A stretch of DNA of 42,002 nt from Ignavibacteriaceae bacterium (GTDB lineage Bacteria > Bacteroidota > Ignavibacteria > Ignavibacteriales > Ignavibacteriaceae). The stretch spans positions 1-42,002 of the forward strand of contig JACSRR010000207.1 of assembly GCA_014879635.1 (NCBI GenBank). Reading direction: 5' to 3'. How positions within the stretch are numbered: the stretch's first letter is position 1; every line of letters starts with the position of its first letter. Below the pieces are notes generated by a model. That model was not told the origin of the DNA. It saw only the letters and a list, made by a program, of their open reading frames with translations, and did not search any database. Both the position numbers and the translations under genes were made by a program. Below are positions 29,022-38,343 of the stretch, one piece after another.

Positions 29022-32000
29022 ATGAGCACACAACAGATTTACATTTTGAACCAAGAGAGTAAAATTACTGATTCACCCGTAAAAGGGGAGTTTGTAAAAC
29101 TAAATGACGAAACATTCTATAAAATTTCAAATTACGACAGAATGGATCCTTTCTTGGTGAGCATTGTTAGCGCTACCGATCATTGGATGTTTATTTCAAG
29201 TAAAGGGGGGCTTACTGCAGGGAGAAAAAACTCCGATAATGCAATTTTTCAATATTCAAACGATGATATTCTTCACGATAATAATGAAATTACGGGGAGT
29301 AAAACTATCATTAAAGTTTTGGATAATGAAAAGCTTCATTTATGGGAGCCCTTTTCTGAAAGGTATCGTGGTGTTTACTCAGTCACTAAAAACTTGTATA
29401 AAAATACTTCAAGTACCGAAATAATTTTCGAAGAAATTAATCATGACCTTAAACTTAAATTTTATTATAGCTGGACTTTCAGCGAAAAATACGGAATTGT
29501 TAAAACTTCAAAAATCTTTAACGAAAATGAAATTAAGAAAGAAATTGAGATCTTAGACGGAATTCAAAACATCCTGCCTTCAGGAGTGTATCAAAAATTA
29601 CAAACAGAATTCAGTACTTTAATAGACGGATATAAGAAAAATGAAATTATTCATGGCAGTGGCGTAGGATTATTTACGCTCAGTTCAATTCCATCGGATA
29701 GAGCTCTACCCGCAGAATCTCTATTGGCAACAACGGCGTGGTCAGCGGGAATAGATGTAGAAAAATATTTACTCAGTTCAAAACAACTTTCAAAATTCAG
29801 AGATAATATTCCGGTTGAAGAAGAACTTAATAAAAACGGAATAAGGGGCTCGTTTTTGATTACCTCTAAATTAAATCTAGAGGCACACGGTTCTCAATTT
29901 TGGCTGTTCCCCGTTGAAGTTAATCAAAACGCAGGCGATATTGTAAAATTAATTAAAACTAAATCTGATAAAGATGTTTTAATAAGCGTAATAGAAGATA
30001 TTAAAGAGAGCAAAAAACAATTAATAAGAATTGTGTATCAGTCTGATGGTGCACAGCTTACCGGTAGCAAGTTAAATTCGGCGAGACATTTTTCAAATGT
30101 TTTGTTTAATGTAATGCGCGGCGGTATTTTTAGCAATTCTTACATTGTTGAGAAGAAAGATTTTATTTCCTTTGTTAACAAAGCAAACCCTTTTGTTTTA
30201 AAAGCTCACAAATTGTTTTTTGAAAAACTTGAGAATGAAATTTCAATAATTGAGTTACAGGAAAAAGTTAAAACTTTAGACGATCCGCATTTTACACGGA
30301 TTGCACTTGAATATATGCCGCTCACTTTTAGCAGAAGACACGGTGACCCAAGCAGGCCATGGAACACATTCTCAATTGATATAAAAGATGAGTACGGCGA
30401 AAAAATCCTTAATTATCAAGGTAATTGGAGAGATATTTTCCAAAATTGGGAAGCACTCAGTTTATCATATCCTAAATATCTAGAATCTATGATTGCCAAG
30501 TTTCTTAATAATTCAACGGCTGACGGTTATAACCCTTACAGGGTATTCCGTGATGGTTTTGATTGGGAAGTCCCTGAGCATGATAATCCTTGGGCAAATA
30601 TTGGTTATTGGGGCGATCATCAAATTATTTATTTATTAAAATTATTGGAGCTTTCAGAAAAATTTAATCCCGGCTCATTAGAAAACTTTTTAGACACTAA
30701 ACTCTTTACTTTCGCAAATGTACCGTATAGAATTAAATTATACCAAGATATAGTAAAAGACCCGCGAAATACAATAGTGTTTGATGACGAATTAAATTCG
30801 CAATTAATTGAGAGCGAGAAATTATTTGGTTCGGATAGTAAATTCTTAAAGAAGAAGGATAATACTTTAGTTCAAGTTAATTTAACAGAAAAACTCTTAA
30901 TTCACCTTTTAGTTAAGATGTCTAATTTTGTACCCGGCGGCGGAATTTGGATGAATACTCAAAGACCGGAGTGGAACGACGCTAAAAATGCATTAGTAGG
31001 TTACGGCGTTTCAATGGTTACCTTGTACTATATCAGACGCTTTGTCAATTTCCTTCAAAAATTATTAAAAGAATCTTCGAGGAAGAATTTTGTTGTTTCG
31101 GAAGAGATTAAGACATTCTTCACTGGTGTTACCGGTGCGCTCTCTGAAGCTGTTGCCTCTAAAAACGGGGGAATTGATGACTTTAAAAGGAAAATCATAG
31201 TTGATAAATTAGGGGCTGCCGGCTCTGATTTCAGAAGTAAGATTTATCAAAGTGGTTTTTCAAATATTGACAAAGAAATTACTACCGATTCAATTTTGCA
31301 ATTTTGTGAGCAATGCATCACAATTATCGATAGCACAATTGACGAAAATAAGAGGGAAGACGGGTTATACCATTCTTACAATGTTTTGAGGATTTCGGAT
31401 AATAAACTTGGAATCTCCAATCTATACGAAATGCTTGAGGGGCAGGTAGCAGTTTTAAGTTCCGGTTATTTAACTACCGAAGACGCATTAAAATTATTAC
31501 GAGCCTTAAAGGAAAGCAAACTCTATAGACAAGACCAAAATAGTTATATGCTTTATCCAAACAAAAAGTTACCCTCTTTTATGGAGAAAAATCTAATTTC
31601 CGAAGATTTAGTCAAAAAGTCAAAACTATTCAACTATTTGATTTCTGAGGGGAATAAAAAGATAATTTACCGTGATATAAATGGCGGTATTCATTTCCAA
31701 AGCGATATAATTAATTCCGAAGAGCTAAAAAACAAATTAGACTCTTTAAGTGACCCTAAGCTTAAAAAATATGCCGAAGAAGAACTATCGCTCATAATGG
31801 AAATTCACGAAAAAACTTTCTGCCACAGTGAATTTACGGGCAGGGCTACAACTTTCTTCAAATATGAGGGTTTGGGTTCTATTTATTGGCACATGGTTTC
31901 TAAACTGCTTGTAGCCGTTGGCGAAGCTTATATCAAAGCTTTTTCAGAAAAATCAACAGAGGAACAATTAACCACACTAAAAAGTATCTACTATGATATA

Positions 32001-32486
32001 AAAGACGGAATTGGTGCCGGAAAACAACCCGCCGAATTTGGTGCTTTCCCTACTGACCCTTATTCTCATACGCCTATTTTCTCGGGAGTTCAACAACCGG
32101 GTATGACCGGTCAGGTTAAAGAGGATTTAATTGCACGGTTTAAAGAATCAGGTGTTAGAGTAGAACACGGTAAGATATTAATTTCGCCATCTCTTTTAGA
32201 TAAAGAAGAGTTTTTGGCGGAAGATGAAATTTTTGAATACTTAGATGTGCAAGGAAATGAAAGGCAAATCTTGTGTAAAAAAGGCTCATTAGCCTTTACA
32301 CTTTGTCAAGTGCCTGTTATTTTCCGGTTTTCAAACTCAAACGGTATATCGGTTCAAAAAGTATCCGGTGAAATACTTAAAATTGACGGACTTGAACTAA
32401 ACGAAGAACTGTGTAACTCCATATTCTTGCGTAACGGTAATATTCTAAGTGTGGAAGTTGAAATTACTCCTCAATTAATTACCTAA
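29022..32486 (+). CDS. GH149-like beta-1,3-glucan phosphorylase (large, cytoplasmic)
   Basis: 1154 aa, no signal peptide; GDPSRPWNTFSI...YQGNWRDIFQNWEALSLSYP...STADGYNPYRVFRDGFDWEVPEHDNPWANIGYWGDHQIIYLLKLLE phosphorylase-type (alpha/alpha)6 catalytic region; linked to GH16/17/30 genes. GH149 versus GH161 assigned from memory. Confidence 0.72.
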   Translation: MSTQQIYILNQESKITDSPVKGEFVKLNDETFYKISNYDRMDPFLVSIVSATDHWMFISSKGGLTAGRKNSDNAIFQYSNDDILHDNNEITGSKTIIKVLDNEKLHLWEPFSERYRGVYSVTKNLYKNTSSTEIIFEEINHDLKLKFYYSWTFSEKYGIVKTSKIFNENEIKKEIEILDGIQNILPSGVYQKLQTEFSTLIDGYKKNEIIHGSGVGLFTLSSIPSDRALPAESLLATTAWSAGIDVEKYLLSSKQLSKFRDNIPVEEELNKNGIRGSFLITSKLNLEAHGSQFWLFPVEVNQNAGDIVKLIKTKSDKDVLISVIEDIKESKKQLIRIVYQSDGAQLTGSKLNSARHFSNVLFNVMRGGIFSNSYIVEKKDFISFVNKANPFVLKAHKLFFEKLENEISIIELQEKVKTLDDPHFTRIALEYMPLTFSRRHGDPSRPWNTFSIDIKDEYGEKILNYQGNWRDIFQNWEALSLSYPKYLESMIAKFLNNSTADGYNPYRVFRDGFDWEVPEHDNPWANIGYWGDHQIIYLLKLLELSEKFNPGSLENFLDTKLFTFANVPYRIKLYQDIVKDPRNTIVFDDELNSQLIESEKLFGSDSKFLKKKDNTLVQVNLTEKLLIHLLVKMSNFVPGGGIWMNTQRPEWNDAKNALVGYGVSMVTLYYIRRFVNFLQKLLKESSRKNFVVSEEIKTFFTGVTGALSEAVASKNGGIDDFKRKIIVDKLGAAGSDFRSKIYQSGFSNIDKEITTDSILQFCEQCITIIDSTIDENKREDGLYHSYNVLRISDNKLGISNLYEMLEGQVAVLSSGYLTTEDALKLLRALKESKLYRQDQNSYMLYPNKKLPSFMEKNLISEDLVKKSKLFNYLISEGNKKIIYRDINGGIHFQSDIINSEELKNKLDSLSDPKLKKYAEEELSLIMEIHEKTFCHSEFTGRATTFFKYEGLGSIYWHMVSKLLVAVGEAYIKAFSEKSTEEQLTTLKSIYYDIKDGIGAGKQPAEFGAFPTDPYSHTPIFSGVQQPGMTGQVKEDLIARFKESGVRVEHGKILISPSLLDKEEFLAEDEIFEYLDVQGNERQILCKKGSLAFTLCQVPVIFRFSNSNGISVQKVSGEILKIDGLELNEELCNSIFLRNGNILSVEVEITPQLIT

Positions 32487-32533
32487 AAGCAGAGTGAACT
32501 AAACAGTATTCGAATTAAATTTTGCCGTAAAAA

Positions 32534-32965
32534 TTAAGATTTCTTGTTTTTGATAAGTAAATCTAAAGTCAGCTTATCGGGTATTCCGGCAAAGTATTTT
32601 TTTAGGACTTCTTCAAAAACGCGGCTTTTATTATTTACCTGACCGAAAAGAGTCATACAGGATTTGAGTTTAAGGGAATCTATTACACCAAAGATTTCAA
32701 CAGGGTTACTTTGATTTAACGATAAGAGTAATTCTGAAATCTCTATTAATCTGATTCCCAATATATTGTGATTTAAGAATTCTTCAGCTTCTTCAATATT
32801 TGCTATACCGTAATGAACAGCATAGTGACTGTTCCCGAGCCCTTTAAGTTGAGGGAAAATGTACCACATCCAATGACCGGTTTTCTTTCCGTGACTAATC
32901 TCGTCAAAAGCCTTTTTGTAATCACTATTTTGAGCGTCAAGAAAGCGCTGTAGGTTATACTTCAT
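32534..32965 (-). CDS. DUF1810 family protein
   Basis: MKYNLQRFLDAQNSDYKKAFDEISHGKKTGHWMWYIFPQLKGLGNSHYAVHYGI is typical DUF1810; start trimmed to the internal Met (32965). Confidence 0.92.
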   Translation of the reverse strand: MKYNLQRFLDAQNSDYKKAFDEISHGKKTGHWMWYIFPQLKGLGNSHYAVHYGIANIEEAEEFLNHNILGIRLIEISELLLSLNQSNPVEIFGVIDSLKLKSCMTLFGQVNNKSRVFEEVLKKYFAGIPDKLTLDLLIKNKKS

Positions 32966-33298
32966 TAATATAAACTTTATTAATTTTGAAACGAAATTAA
33001 TATATTTCATTCGTATTGAAAAATGGAGTCCAATTTCTGAAACTTTTTGATTGTCTTGTCCTAAATATGGTTGTCACTAATTTAGTGAATAAAAAATATA
33101 AATGATTAAGTGAAGTCAAAATCTCATAGGGATTGTTAAATGCTGTATTGTGATATATTAGAAAAATTCTATTGATTGTCCCGTTAATTACAACTCACCT
33201 CAATCCCGATTGGGTCGGAATGGGAATCAGGGCAGTTTCCCCTCTGCGTGCACTTTGCTTAATAAAATAATATATCTAGAAATACCAAAATGTTTTTT

Positions 33299-33611
33299 GA
33301 CGCCGGAGGTGTCACATGAAAAAGTAGTTGACAAAATTAGTGGGTAGTTCGCTACGCTTGCAGTGGATAGTGGGTAGAAAAACGCAGTTGATAGTTCTCC
33401 CGATCCCGACTCTTGTCGGGATTGTCGGGATCGCTGGCAGCAAAAATTCTTTTTTAAAAAAACACCGGTGGCTTAAATTTAAGATAATTTGCCAAACAGA
33501 GAACACACAGGGGAAAAGTGAAAAACACAAATTTATTTTTGACGCCGGAGGTGTCACATATTTGTAGTATAAAAGAAATTTAGAATTGTTCGACCCCGGA
33601 GGCGGTCGCAT
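33299..33611 (+). repeat. Three copies of a short palindromic motif: GACGCCGGAGGTGTCACAT (33299-33317, 33541-33559) and GACCCCGGAGGCGGTCGCAT (33592-33611)
   Basis: Two copies identical over 19 nt; stem-forming GACGCC-GGA-GGTGTC with G.T wobble. Confidence 0.85.
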
Positions 33612-33800
33612 ATAATTAGAAAAATTGTTTAGTGGGCTGTCAAAGTTAGTGGGTAGATGCGAAACGCAGTTGGGGAAGTTCGGAGTTCGGAGTTCGAGGT
33701 TAAAATAACTCTGTGCTCTCTGCGTGCTCTGCGGTTGATAAATTAGTGGGCTGTCAAAGTTAGTGGGTAGTTCGCTACGCTTGCAGTGGGTAGTGGATAG
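33337..33800 (+). repeat. Direct repeats TTAGTGGGTAGTTCGCTACGCTTGCAGTGG (33337-33366, 33760-33789) and TTAGTGGGCTGTCAAAGTTAGTGGGTAG (33629-33656, 33743-33770)
   Basis: Perfect 30 bp and 28 bp direct repeats in a non-coding interval. Confidence 0.95.
33401..33433. repeat. Inverted repeat CGATCCCGAC-N13-GTCGGGATCG with nested hairpin CCCGAC-TCTT-GTCGGG
   Basis: Perfect 10 bp arms at 33401-33410 and 33424-33433. Confidence 0.9.
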
Positions 33801-33840
33801 GAATTTAACCCTGAACCTCGAACCCCCGCACTCCGAACTT
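33677..33840. repeat. Long interrupted inverted repeat (AAGTTCGGAG...GTTCGAGGTT / AACCTCGAAC...CTCCGAACTT)
   Basis: Two pairs of perfect 10 bp arms: 33677-33686 with 33831-33840, and 33692-33701 with 33814-33823. Confidence 0.85.
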
Positions 33841-33988
33841 TTTTCTGTGTTCTCAGAGGTTAAAAAAGTTTGCGGGTAGCGGATAGAAAAATAGAGTTAA
33901 ACAAAAATTGGGTAATTATTTAAGAAGATTTTGTTTTTACACGCTTAAAATATAAATTTGTTGTTCATATTTAGGAGAATTTTGAGAA

Positions 33989-34153
33989 ATGGCTAAACAA
34001 CAAACCTTTGCCGATAAAGCAAAAGCCAAGAAAAAAGATACTCATGTTACCGTAAAAGTAGTTAAAGCTGTTAAATCAGATAAAGGGACTTTTAAGTTTA
34101 ACGAAAAATTAGTTAGACTCGAAGATATTAGCAAGGTAACTGATATTAAGTAG
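33989..34153 (+). CDS. Small basic protein, 54 aa (unannotated in ORF track)
   Basis: TTAGGAG upstream, ATG...TAG: MAKQQTFADKAKAKKKDTHVTVKVVKAVKSDKGTFKFNEKLVRLEDISKVTDIK; followed by an intrinsic terminator. Confidence 0.85.
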   Translation: MAKQQTFADKAKAKKKDTHVTVKVVKAVKSDKGTFKFNEKLVRLEDISKVTDIK

Positions 34154-34158
34154 TAATT

Positions 34159-34187
34159 AAAGCGGTGTATTACCGCTTTTTTTATTT
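34159..34187 (+). terminator. Rho-independent terminator
   Basis: AAAGCGGT-GTATT-ACCGCTTTTTTT. Confidence 0.88.
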
Positions 34188-34206
34188 TAAAAAATGAGTT
34201 TTCAAT

Positions 34207-34704
34207 ATGACACACAAAAGCGCTTATTATTGGATAGAGCTTTTAGGAATGCACAAGCACCCTGAAGGCGGCTATTATAAAGAAACCTACCGGTCAGGTG
34301 ACATTATTTCTGATCTTCCCGGTAGATACGGTGGTGAAAAAAGAAATTTTTCGACCTGTATTTATTTTCTTTTAGAGGGAAATGATTTTTCATCCTTTCA
34401 CAGATTAAAAAGTGACGAAATTTGGCATTTTTACGATGGATCTCCTTTAATTCTCTATATAATTGACGAAACGGGAGAATTACATAAACACAGAATCGGA
34501 AATGACCCTTCAACGGGTGCTTACCCGCAATTTGTGATTCCCAAAAATGTTTGGTTTGCCGCAGAGGTTGAAGAAAAATCAGAATATACTCTTTTTGGTT
34601 GCACTGTTTCACCCGGCTTTGATTTCCTTGATTTCGAGCTTGCAAATCAGGATGAACTTTACGCTAAATACTCTTATCCCGAGGTTAAAAGATTAACCCG
34701 TTAA
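34207..34704 (+). CDS. DUF985 cupin-superfamily protein
   Basis: LGMHKHPEGGYYKETYRS; STCIYFLLEGNDFSSFHRLKSDEIWHFYDGSPL; TLFGCTVSPGFDFLDFEL. Confidence 0.95.
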   Translation: MTHKSAYYWIELLGMHKHPEGGYYKETYRSGDIISDLPGRYGGEKRNFSTCIYFLLEGNDFSSFHRLKSDEIWHFYDGSPLILYIIDETGELHKHRIGNDPSTGAYPQFVIPKNVWFAAEVEEKSEYTLFGCTVSPGFDFLDFELANQDELYAKYSYPEVKRLTR

Positions 34705-34730
34705 TTAAAATTTAAGAAATAGAGGCTAAA

Positions 34731-36122
34731 ATGGAATACAGAATTGAAACCGATACCATGGGCGAAGTTAAAGTACCTTCTGATAAATATTATGGTGCTC
34801 AAACAGGCAGGTCTTTAATGAATTTTAAAATCGGCGGTGAAAAGATGCCCCCCGAACTTATAAGAGCCTTCGGAATTTTGAAAAAAGCGGCTGCGCTTAC
34901 AAATTTTGAACTTGGTATATTAAGCGAAGAAAAAGCAAATTTAATTTCACAAGCTGCTGATGAGGTTATTTCCGGTAAACTGATTGACCATTTTCCGTTA
35001 GTTGTGTGGCAAACCGGCAGCGGTACCCAAACTAATATGAATGTTAACGAAGTTATTTCGAATCGTGCTATTGAGATAGCCGGCGGTGTTATAGGCAGTA
35101 AAAAACCTGTTCACCCAAACGATGATGTTAACAAAGCTCAATCATCTAACGATACTTTCCCTACCGCCATGCACATTGCCGCTGTTGAAGAAGTTTATGG
35201 TAATTTAATTCCCATGGTTACAAAATTAAGAGATGCACTTGCTGCTAAATCAGTGGAATTTAAAGATATTATAAAAATTGGCAGAACTCATTTAATGGAT
35301 GCAACCCCGCTTACATTAGGACAAGAGTTTAGCGGCTATGTTCAGATGTTATCAAACGGTTTGGATAGAATTAATTCTGCACTCCCGAGAATTTGTCAAT
35401 TAGCCTTGGGCGGCACGGCAGTAGGTACGGGGTTAAATACTCATCCGGAATTTGCAGTAAAGTCAGCTGCTAAAATTGCTGAGTTAACAGGTAAACCTTT
35501 CGTAACTGCTCCTAACAAGTTTGAAGCTTTAGCAGGTCACGATGCATTGGTTGAATTTCACGGTGTATTAAAAACTTTGGCTGCATCTCTTATGAAAATT
35601 GCTAACGATATTAGATGGTTAGGGTCAGGTCCACGATGCGGTATTGCCGAATTAAATTTACCCGAAAATGAGCCCGGTAGTTCAATAATGCCTGGAAAAG
35701 TAAACCCTACTCAATCTGAAGCCCTTACTATGGTTTGTGCCCAAGTATTCGGGAATGATGTTGCCGTTAACATTGGCGGTGCTTCCGGAAATTTTGAGCT
35801 TAATGTCTTTAAACCCGTTATTATCTACAATGTACTTCAATCAATTAAGTTAATTGCAGACGGTTGCGACAGCTTTACCGAGCATTGTGTTGCAGGAATT
35901 GAAGCAAATGTAGTAAATATTGATAAACACTTAGAAAATTCATTAATGTTGGTAACGGCGTTAAACCCTCACATCGGATACGATAATGCCGCTAAAATTG
36001 CCAAGAAAGCTCATAAAGAAAACAAAACTCTGAAGCAAACCGCAATTGAACTGGGTCTTTTAACAAGCGAAAAATTTGACGAGGTTGTAAAACCCGGAGA
36101 TATGATTTCGGCAAAATTATGA
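34731..36122 (+). CDS. fumC: Fumarate hydratase class II
   Basis: [66 protein letters not shown]. Confidence 0.98.
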   Translation: MEYRIETDTMGEVKVPSDKYYGAQTGRSLMNFKIGGEKMPPELIRAFGILKKAAALTNFELGILSEEKANLISQAADEVISGKLIDHFPLVVWQTGSGTQTNMNVNEVISNRAIEIAGGVIGSKKPVHPNDDVNKAQSSNDTFPTAMHIAAVEEVYGNLIPMVTKLRDALAAKSVEFKDIIKIGRTHLMDATPLTLGQEFSGYVQMLSNGLDRINSALPRICQLALGGTAVGTGLNTHPEFAVKSAAKIAELTGKPFVTAPNKFEALAGHDALVEFHGVLKTLAASLMKIANDIRWLGSGPRCGIAELNLPENEPGSSIMPGKVNPTQSEALTMVCAQVFGNDVAVNIGGASGNFELNVFKPVIIYNVLQSIKLIADGCDSFTEHCVAGIEANVVNIDKHLENSLMLVTALNPHIGYDNAAKIAKKAHKENKTLKQTAIELGLLTSEKFDEVVKPGDMISAKL

Positions 36123-36418
36123 GAAAATTGCTTTTTATATTCACTTTCCTTTTTCTCTCTTTATTTGCTTTATCTTGTGAAGATGGCGAAAGAAGAGGCG
36201 AAGGTACTGTAATTTATATGGATTTAGAAGGTGGTTTTTACGGAATACGGGATATTTCGGGTAGGAACTTGTACCCAGTAAATCTACCTAAAGAATATCA
36301 AGTAGATGGCTTGTATATTTCTTATGATTATAAAGAAGTGGAGGTTTTCACAATTGCTCAGTGGGGGCAACCTGTTGAGATTGTTAATATTAGTAAATCA
36401 GTAAGAAAAGGATTGTAA
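36119..36418 (+). CDS. Small lipoprotein of unknown function
   Basis: Lipobox [10 protein letters not shown]; overlaps the fumC stop (ATGA). Confidence 0.75.
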   Translation: MRKLLFIFTFLFLSLFALSCEDGERRGEGTVIYMDLEGGFYGIRDISGRNLYPVNLPKEYQVDGLYISYDYKEVEVFTIAQWGQPVEIVNISKSVRKGL

Positions 36419-36419
36419 A

Positions 36420-36485
36420 TTAGTTTAACCGGCTATTCTACAAATATAGTTCAGTTCCACAACAAAACAGCGATGGTTAAACTAA
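36420..36485. repeat. Inverted repeat TTAGTTTAACC-N44-GGTTAAACTAA
   Basis: Perfect 11 bp arms at 36420-36430 and 36475-36485. Confidence 0.85.
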
Positions 36486-36550
36486 CTTATGCCTTACTTC
36501 ATTTTATCAAAATAAATCAAATCTAACTATCACAATATTTATGAAGAACC

Positions 36551-36579
36551 CTGTCGCTAATACCGTAAATTAGCGACAG
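36551..36579. repeat. Hairpin CTGTCGCTAAT-N7-ATTAGCGACAG upstream of the 36607 gene
   Basis: Perfect 11 bp arms; no U-tract, so not an obvious intrinsic terminator. Confidence 0.85.
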
Positions 36580-36606
36580 AGAACTCATAAATTAGAATTA
36601 CAAAAA

Positions 36607-38187
36607 ATGCTTAAAAACCCATCGATAAAAATAGAGTATCTTTATAGCTATCTGTATTTCTTTGTACCGGTAGTGTTGCTTATACTTTTCGGATTTTTGG
36701 TGTTTAATATAGATTTTTCTTTTCTTGTTGCATTTATGCCCGATGATGCGTTTTACTACCAACAAATAGCATATAATTTTAACAGGGGTTTGGGATTCTC
36801 ATTTGACGGATTAAATCAAACAAACGGCTACCAACCTATTTGGATGTATATACTTACCGGCATTTACGCAATTTTTGATTTTCCGAAAGAAATGATGATT
36901 AGAATAACTCTGTTTATTCAGTTGATAATAATCGTTTTAACCCTCTATTTTTTTTACGACACCTTGAAGCAAATAATAAATAATTCTGTGGTGCGTTACT
37001 CTGCATTCAGCATACTGTTCTTTCTATTGTTCTTCAGGTCACTTGGCGGAATGGATACGGCAATACTTATACTTTTTTACGCTATCCTTCTAAAATTATT
37101 TATAAACAGGAAAAAATTTGCTGAATTAACATACACCATCTTGGCGGCGGTTTTAACTGGAGTTATAATATTAACCAGATTAGATCAAGCTCCGTTGGCT
37201 CTTATTATTCCGTTATTACTTTTTGAGAGAAAAGATAAGTTCAAGGTAAATACAAAATCGCTAATGATATATTGGGGAATTTCGGGTGCAATAATTGCAC
37301 CTTATTTAGCCGGGAACTTGCTGCAATGGGGTCATTTAATGCCAGTTTCTGTGTGGATAAAATCAAGTTTCCCTAATATAATTTTACATTCTACCACATT
37401 TAAAGCAATGAGTGAAAACATAACGGTTGTTTTGAGTGCTGTACTAATTTTGATTTACCCCGTCTGGCTTCTGATTGCAAAAATTATAAATTACACTCCG
37501 GAAAGCCCGGCTCTGAGAAAGTTTACAATTTTAATCTGGGTAACAGTAATAATCCACTTTTTCCATCTTATTCTGTTCCTTACTTTTGGATTTGCACCTT
37601 GGCATATTTCAATGTATCTATTTGCAATTAGTTTAATAATAATTGAGCCGGTACACTATTTCCTAAAAAGCAAAAAATTTGTGTACATTACCGTAATAGC
37701 CTTAATAACGATTAATCTTTATAGTGGTTATAAATTTTGGAACAAATATTATGAAGCTCCTTTAGGCAAATGGGGCGTTATTAATTACACAATAGCACAA
37801 CATCAAAATAAAACACTCCCGGAAGATGCAAGGGTTTTTTATTCCGATTGCGGTGTTTTTGGTTTCTTCTCTGAGAGAAATACAATTAATGCAGATGGTT
37901 TAGTTAATAATTATGAGTACCAAACAGTATTAAAAGAACAGAGGTTAAAAGAATACCTAATAAAAAACAAAATTTCCCATATACTGCTTGAATTAAGTGA
38001 TAATTTCGTTTTTGAAGAAATTGGAAGAGAACATCAAGCATCATTTCGTTTTTTTTCACACAAATATCAGGTTTTAAGCGATGAGTTTACAATTTACCTT
38101 AAAGACTTGCTCTATTTATCTTCGCCGAGGTATGATAATGAAATTATTTCTCGATACCTGATATTTAAGGTTAATTTGGGAGAATAG
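36607..38187 (+). CDS. Polytopic membrane protein, probable GT-C/dolichol-phosphate-mannosyltransferase-like
   Basis: FMPDDAFYYQQIAYNFNRGLGFSFDGLNQTNGYQPIWMYIL, multiple TM helices and a C-terminal soluble domain. Confidence 0.75.
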   Translation: MLKNPSIKIEYLYSYLYFFVPVVLLILFGFLVFNIDFSFLVAFMPDDAFYYQQIAYNFNRGLGFSFDGLNQTNGYQPIWMYILTGIYAIFDFPKEMMIRITLFIQLIIIVLTLYFFYDTLKQIINNSVVRYSAFSILFFLLFFRSLGGMDTAILILFYAILLKLFINRKKFAELTYTILAAVLTGVIILTRLDQAPLALIIPLLLFERKDKFKVNTKSLMIYWGISGAIIAPYLAGNLLQWGHLMPVSVWIKSSFPNIILHSTTFKAMSENITVVLSAVLILIYPVWLLIAKIINYTPESPALRKFTILIWVTVIIHFFHLILFLTFGFAPWHISMYLFAISLIIIEPVHYFLKSKKFVYITVIALITINLYSGYKFWNKYYEAPLGKWGVINYTIAQHQNKTLPEDARVFYSDCGVFGFFSERNTINADGLVNNYEYQTVLKEQRLKEYLIKNKISHILLELSDNFVFEEIGREHQASFRFFSHKYQVLSDEFTIYLKDLLYLSSPRYDNEIISRYLIFKVNLGE

Positions 38188-38343
38188 ACTAATTAGAAGT
38201 AAAACGATTATCAGGCAGTGGTTATCTCGAAAAGTTGAAAGAGTTGAAAAAATACCGTAAATTACTTTCGGTTGATAAATATGCGGAAAATTCTCTTCAT
38301 ACTCAAAAGTTAGAATCAGAACATTCCGCATAAAAAAAGTTTA

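Noticed and set aside
9269-32486. Search for SusC (TonB-dependent) and SusD genes in the glucan locus
   Set aside because: No plug/TonB-box or SusD-like ORF recognised; the 9269 barrel lacks an obvious plug domain, so it was not called SusC.
33312-33611. 99 aa minus ORF and 79 aa plus ORF in the repeat mosaic
   Set aside because: Translations are made of repeat sequence with no motif or RBS; coincidental ORFs.
33299-33800. Possible CRISPR array near the window's type III genes
   Set aside because: Repeats belong to different families, are few and irregularly spaced (51 to more than 390 nt), and no repeat-spacer periodicity is seen; also ~29 kb from the cas genes.
38280-38332. TATGCGGAA...TTCCGCATA 9 bp inverted repeat followed by A-run
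   Set aside because: 35 nt loop and A-run on the + strand (T-run on the - strand lies inside the spacer before the SDR stop); could be a weak terminator for neither or either gene, so not called.
38190-38334. Short plus-strand open frame after the membrane protein (LEVKRLSGSGYLEKLKELKKYRKLLSVDKYAENSLHTQKLESEHSA)
   Set aside because: No start codon and no recognisable homology; could be a gene remnant but cannot be supported.
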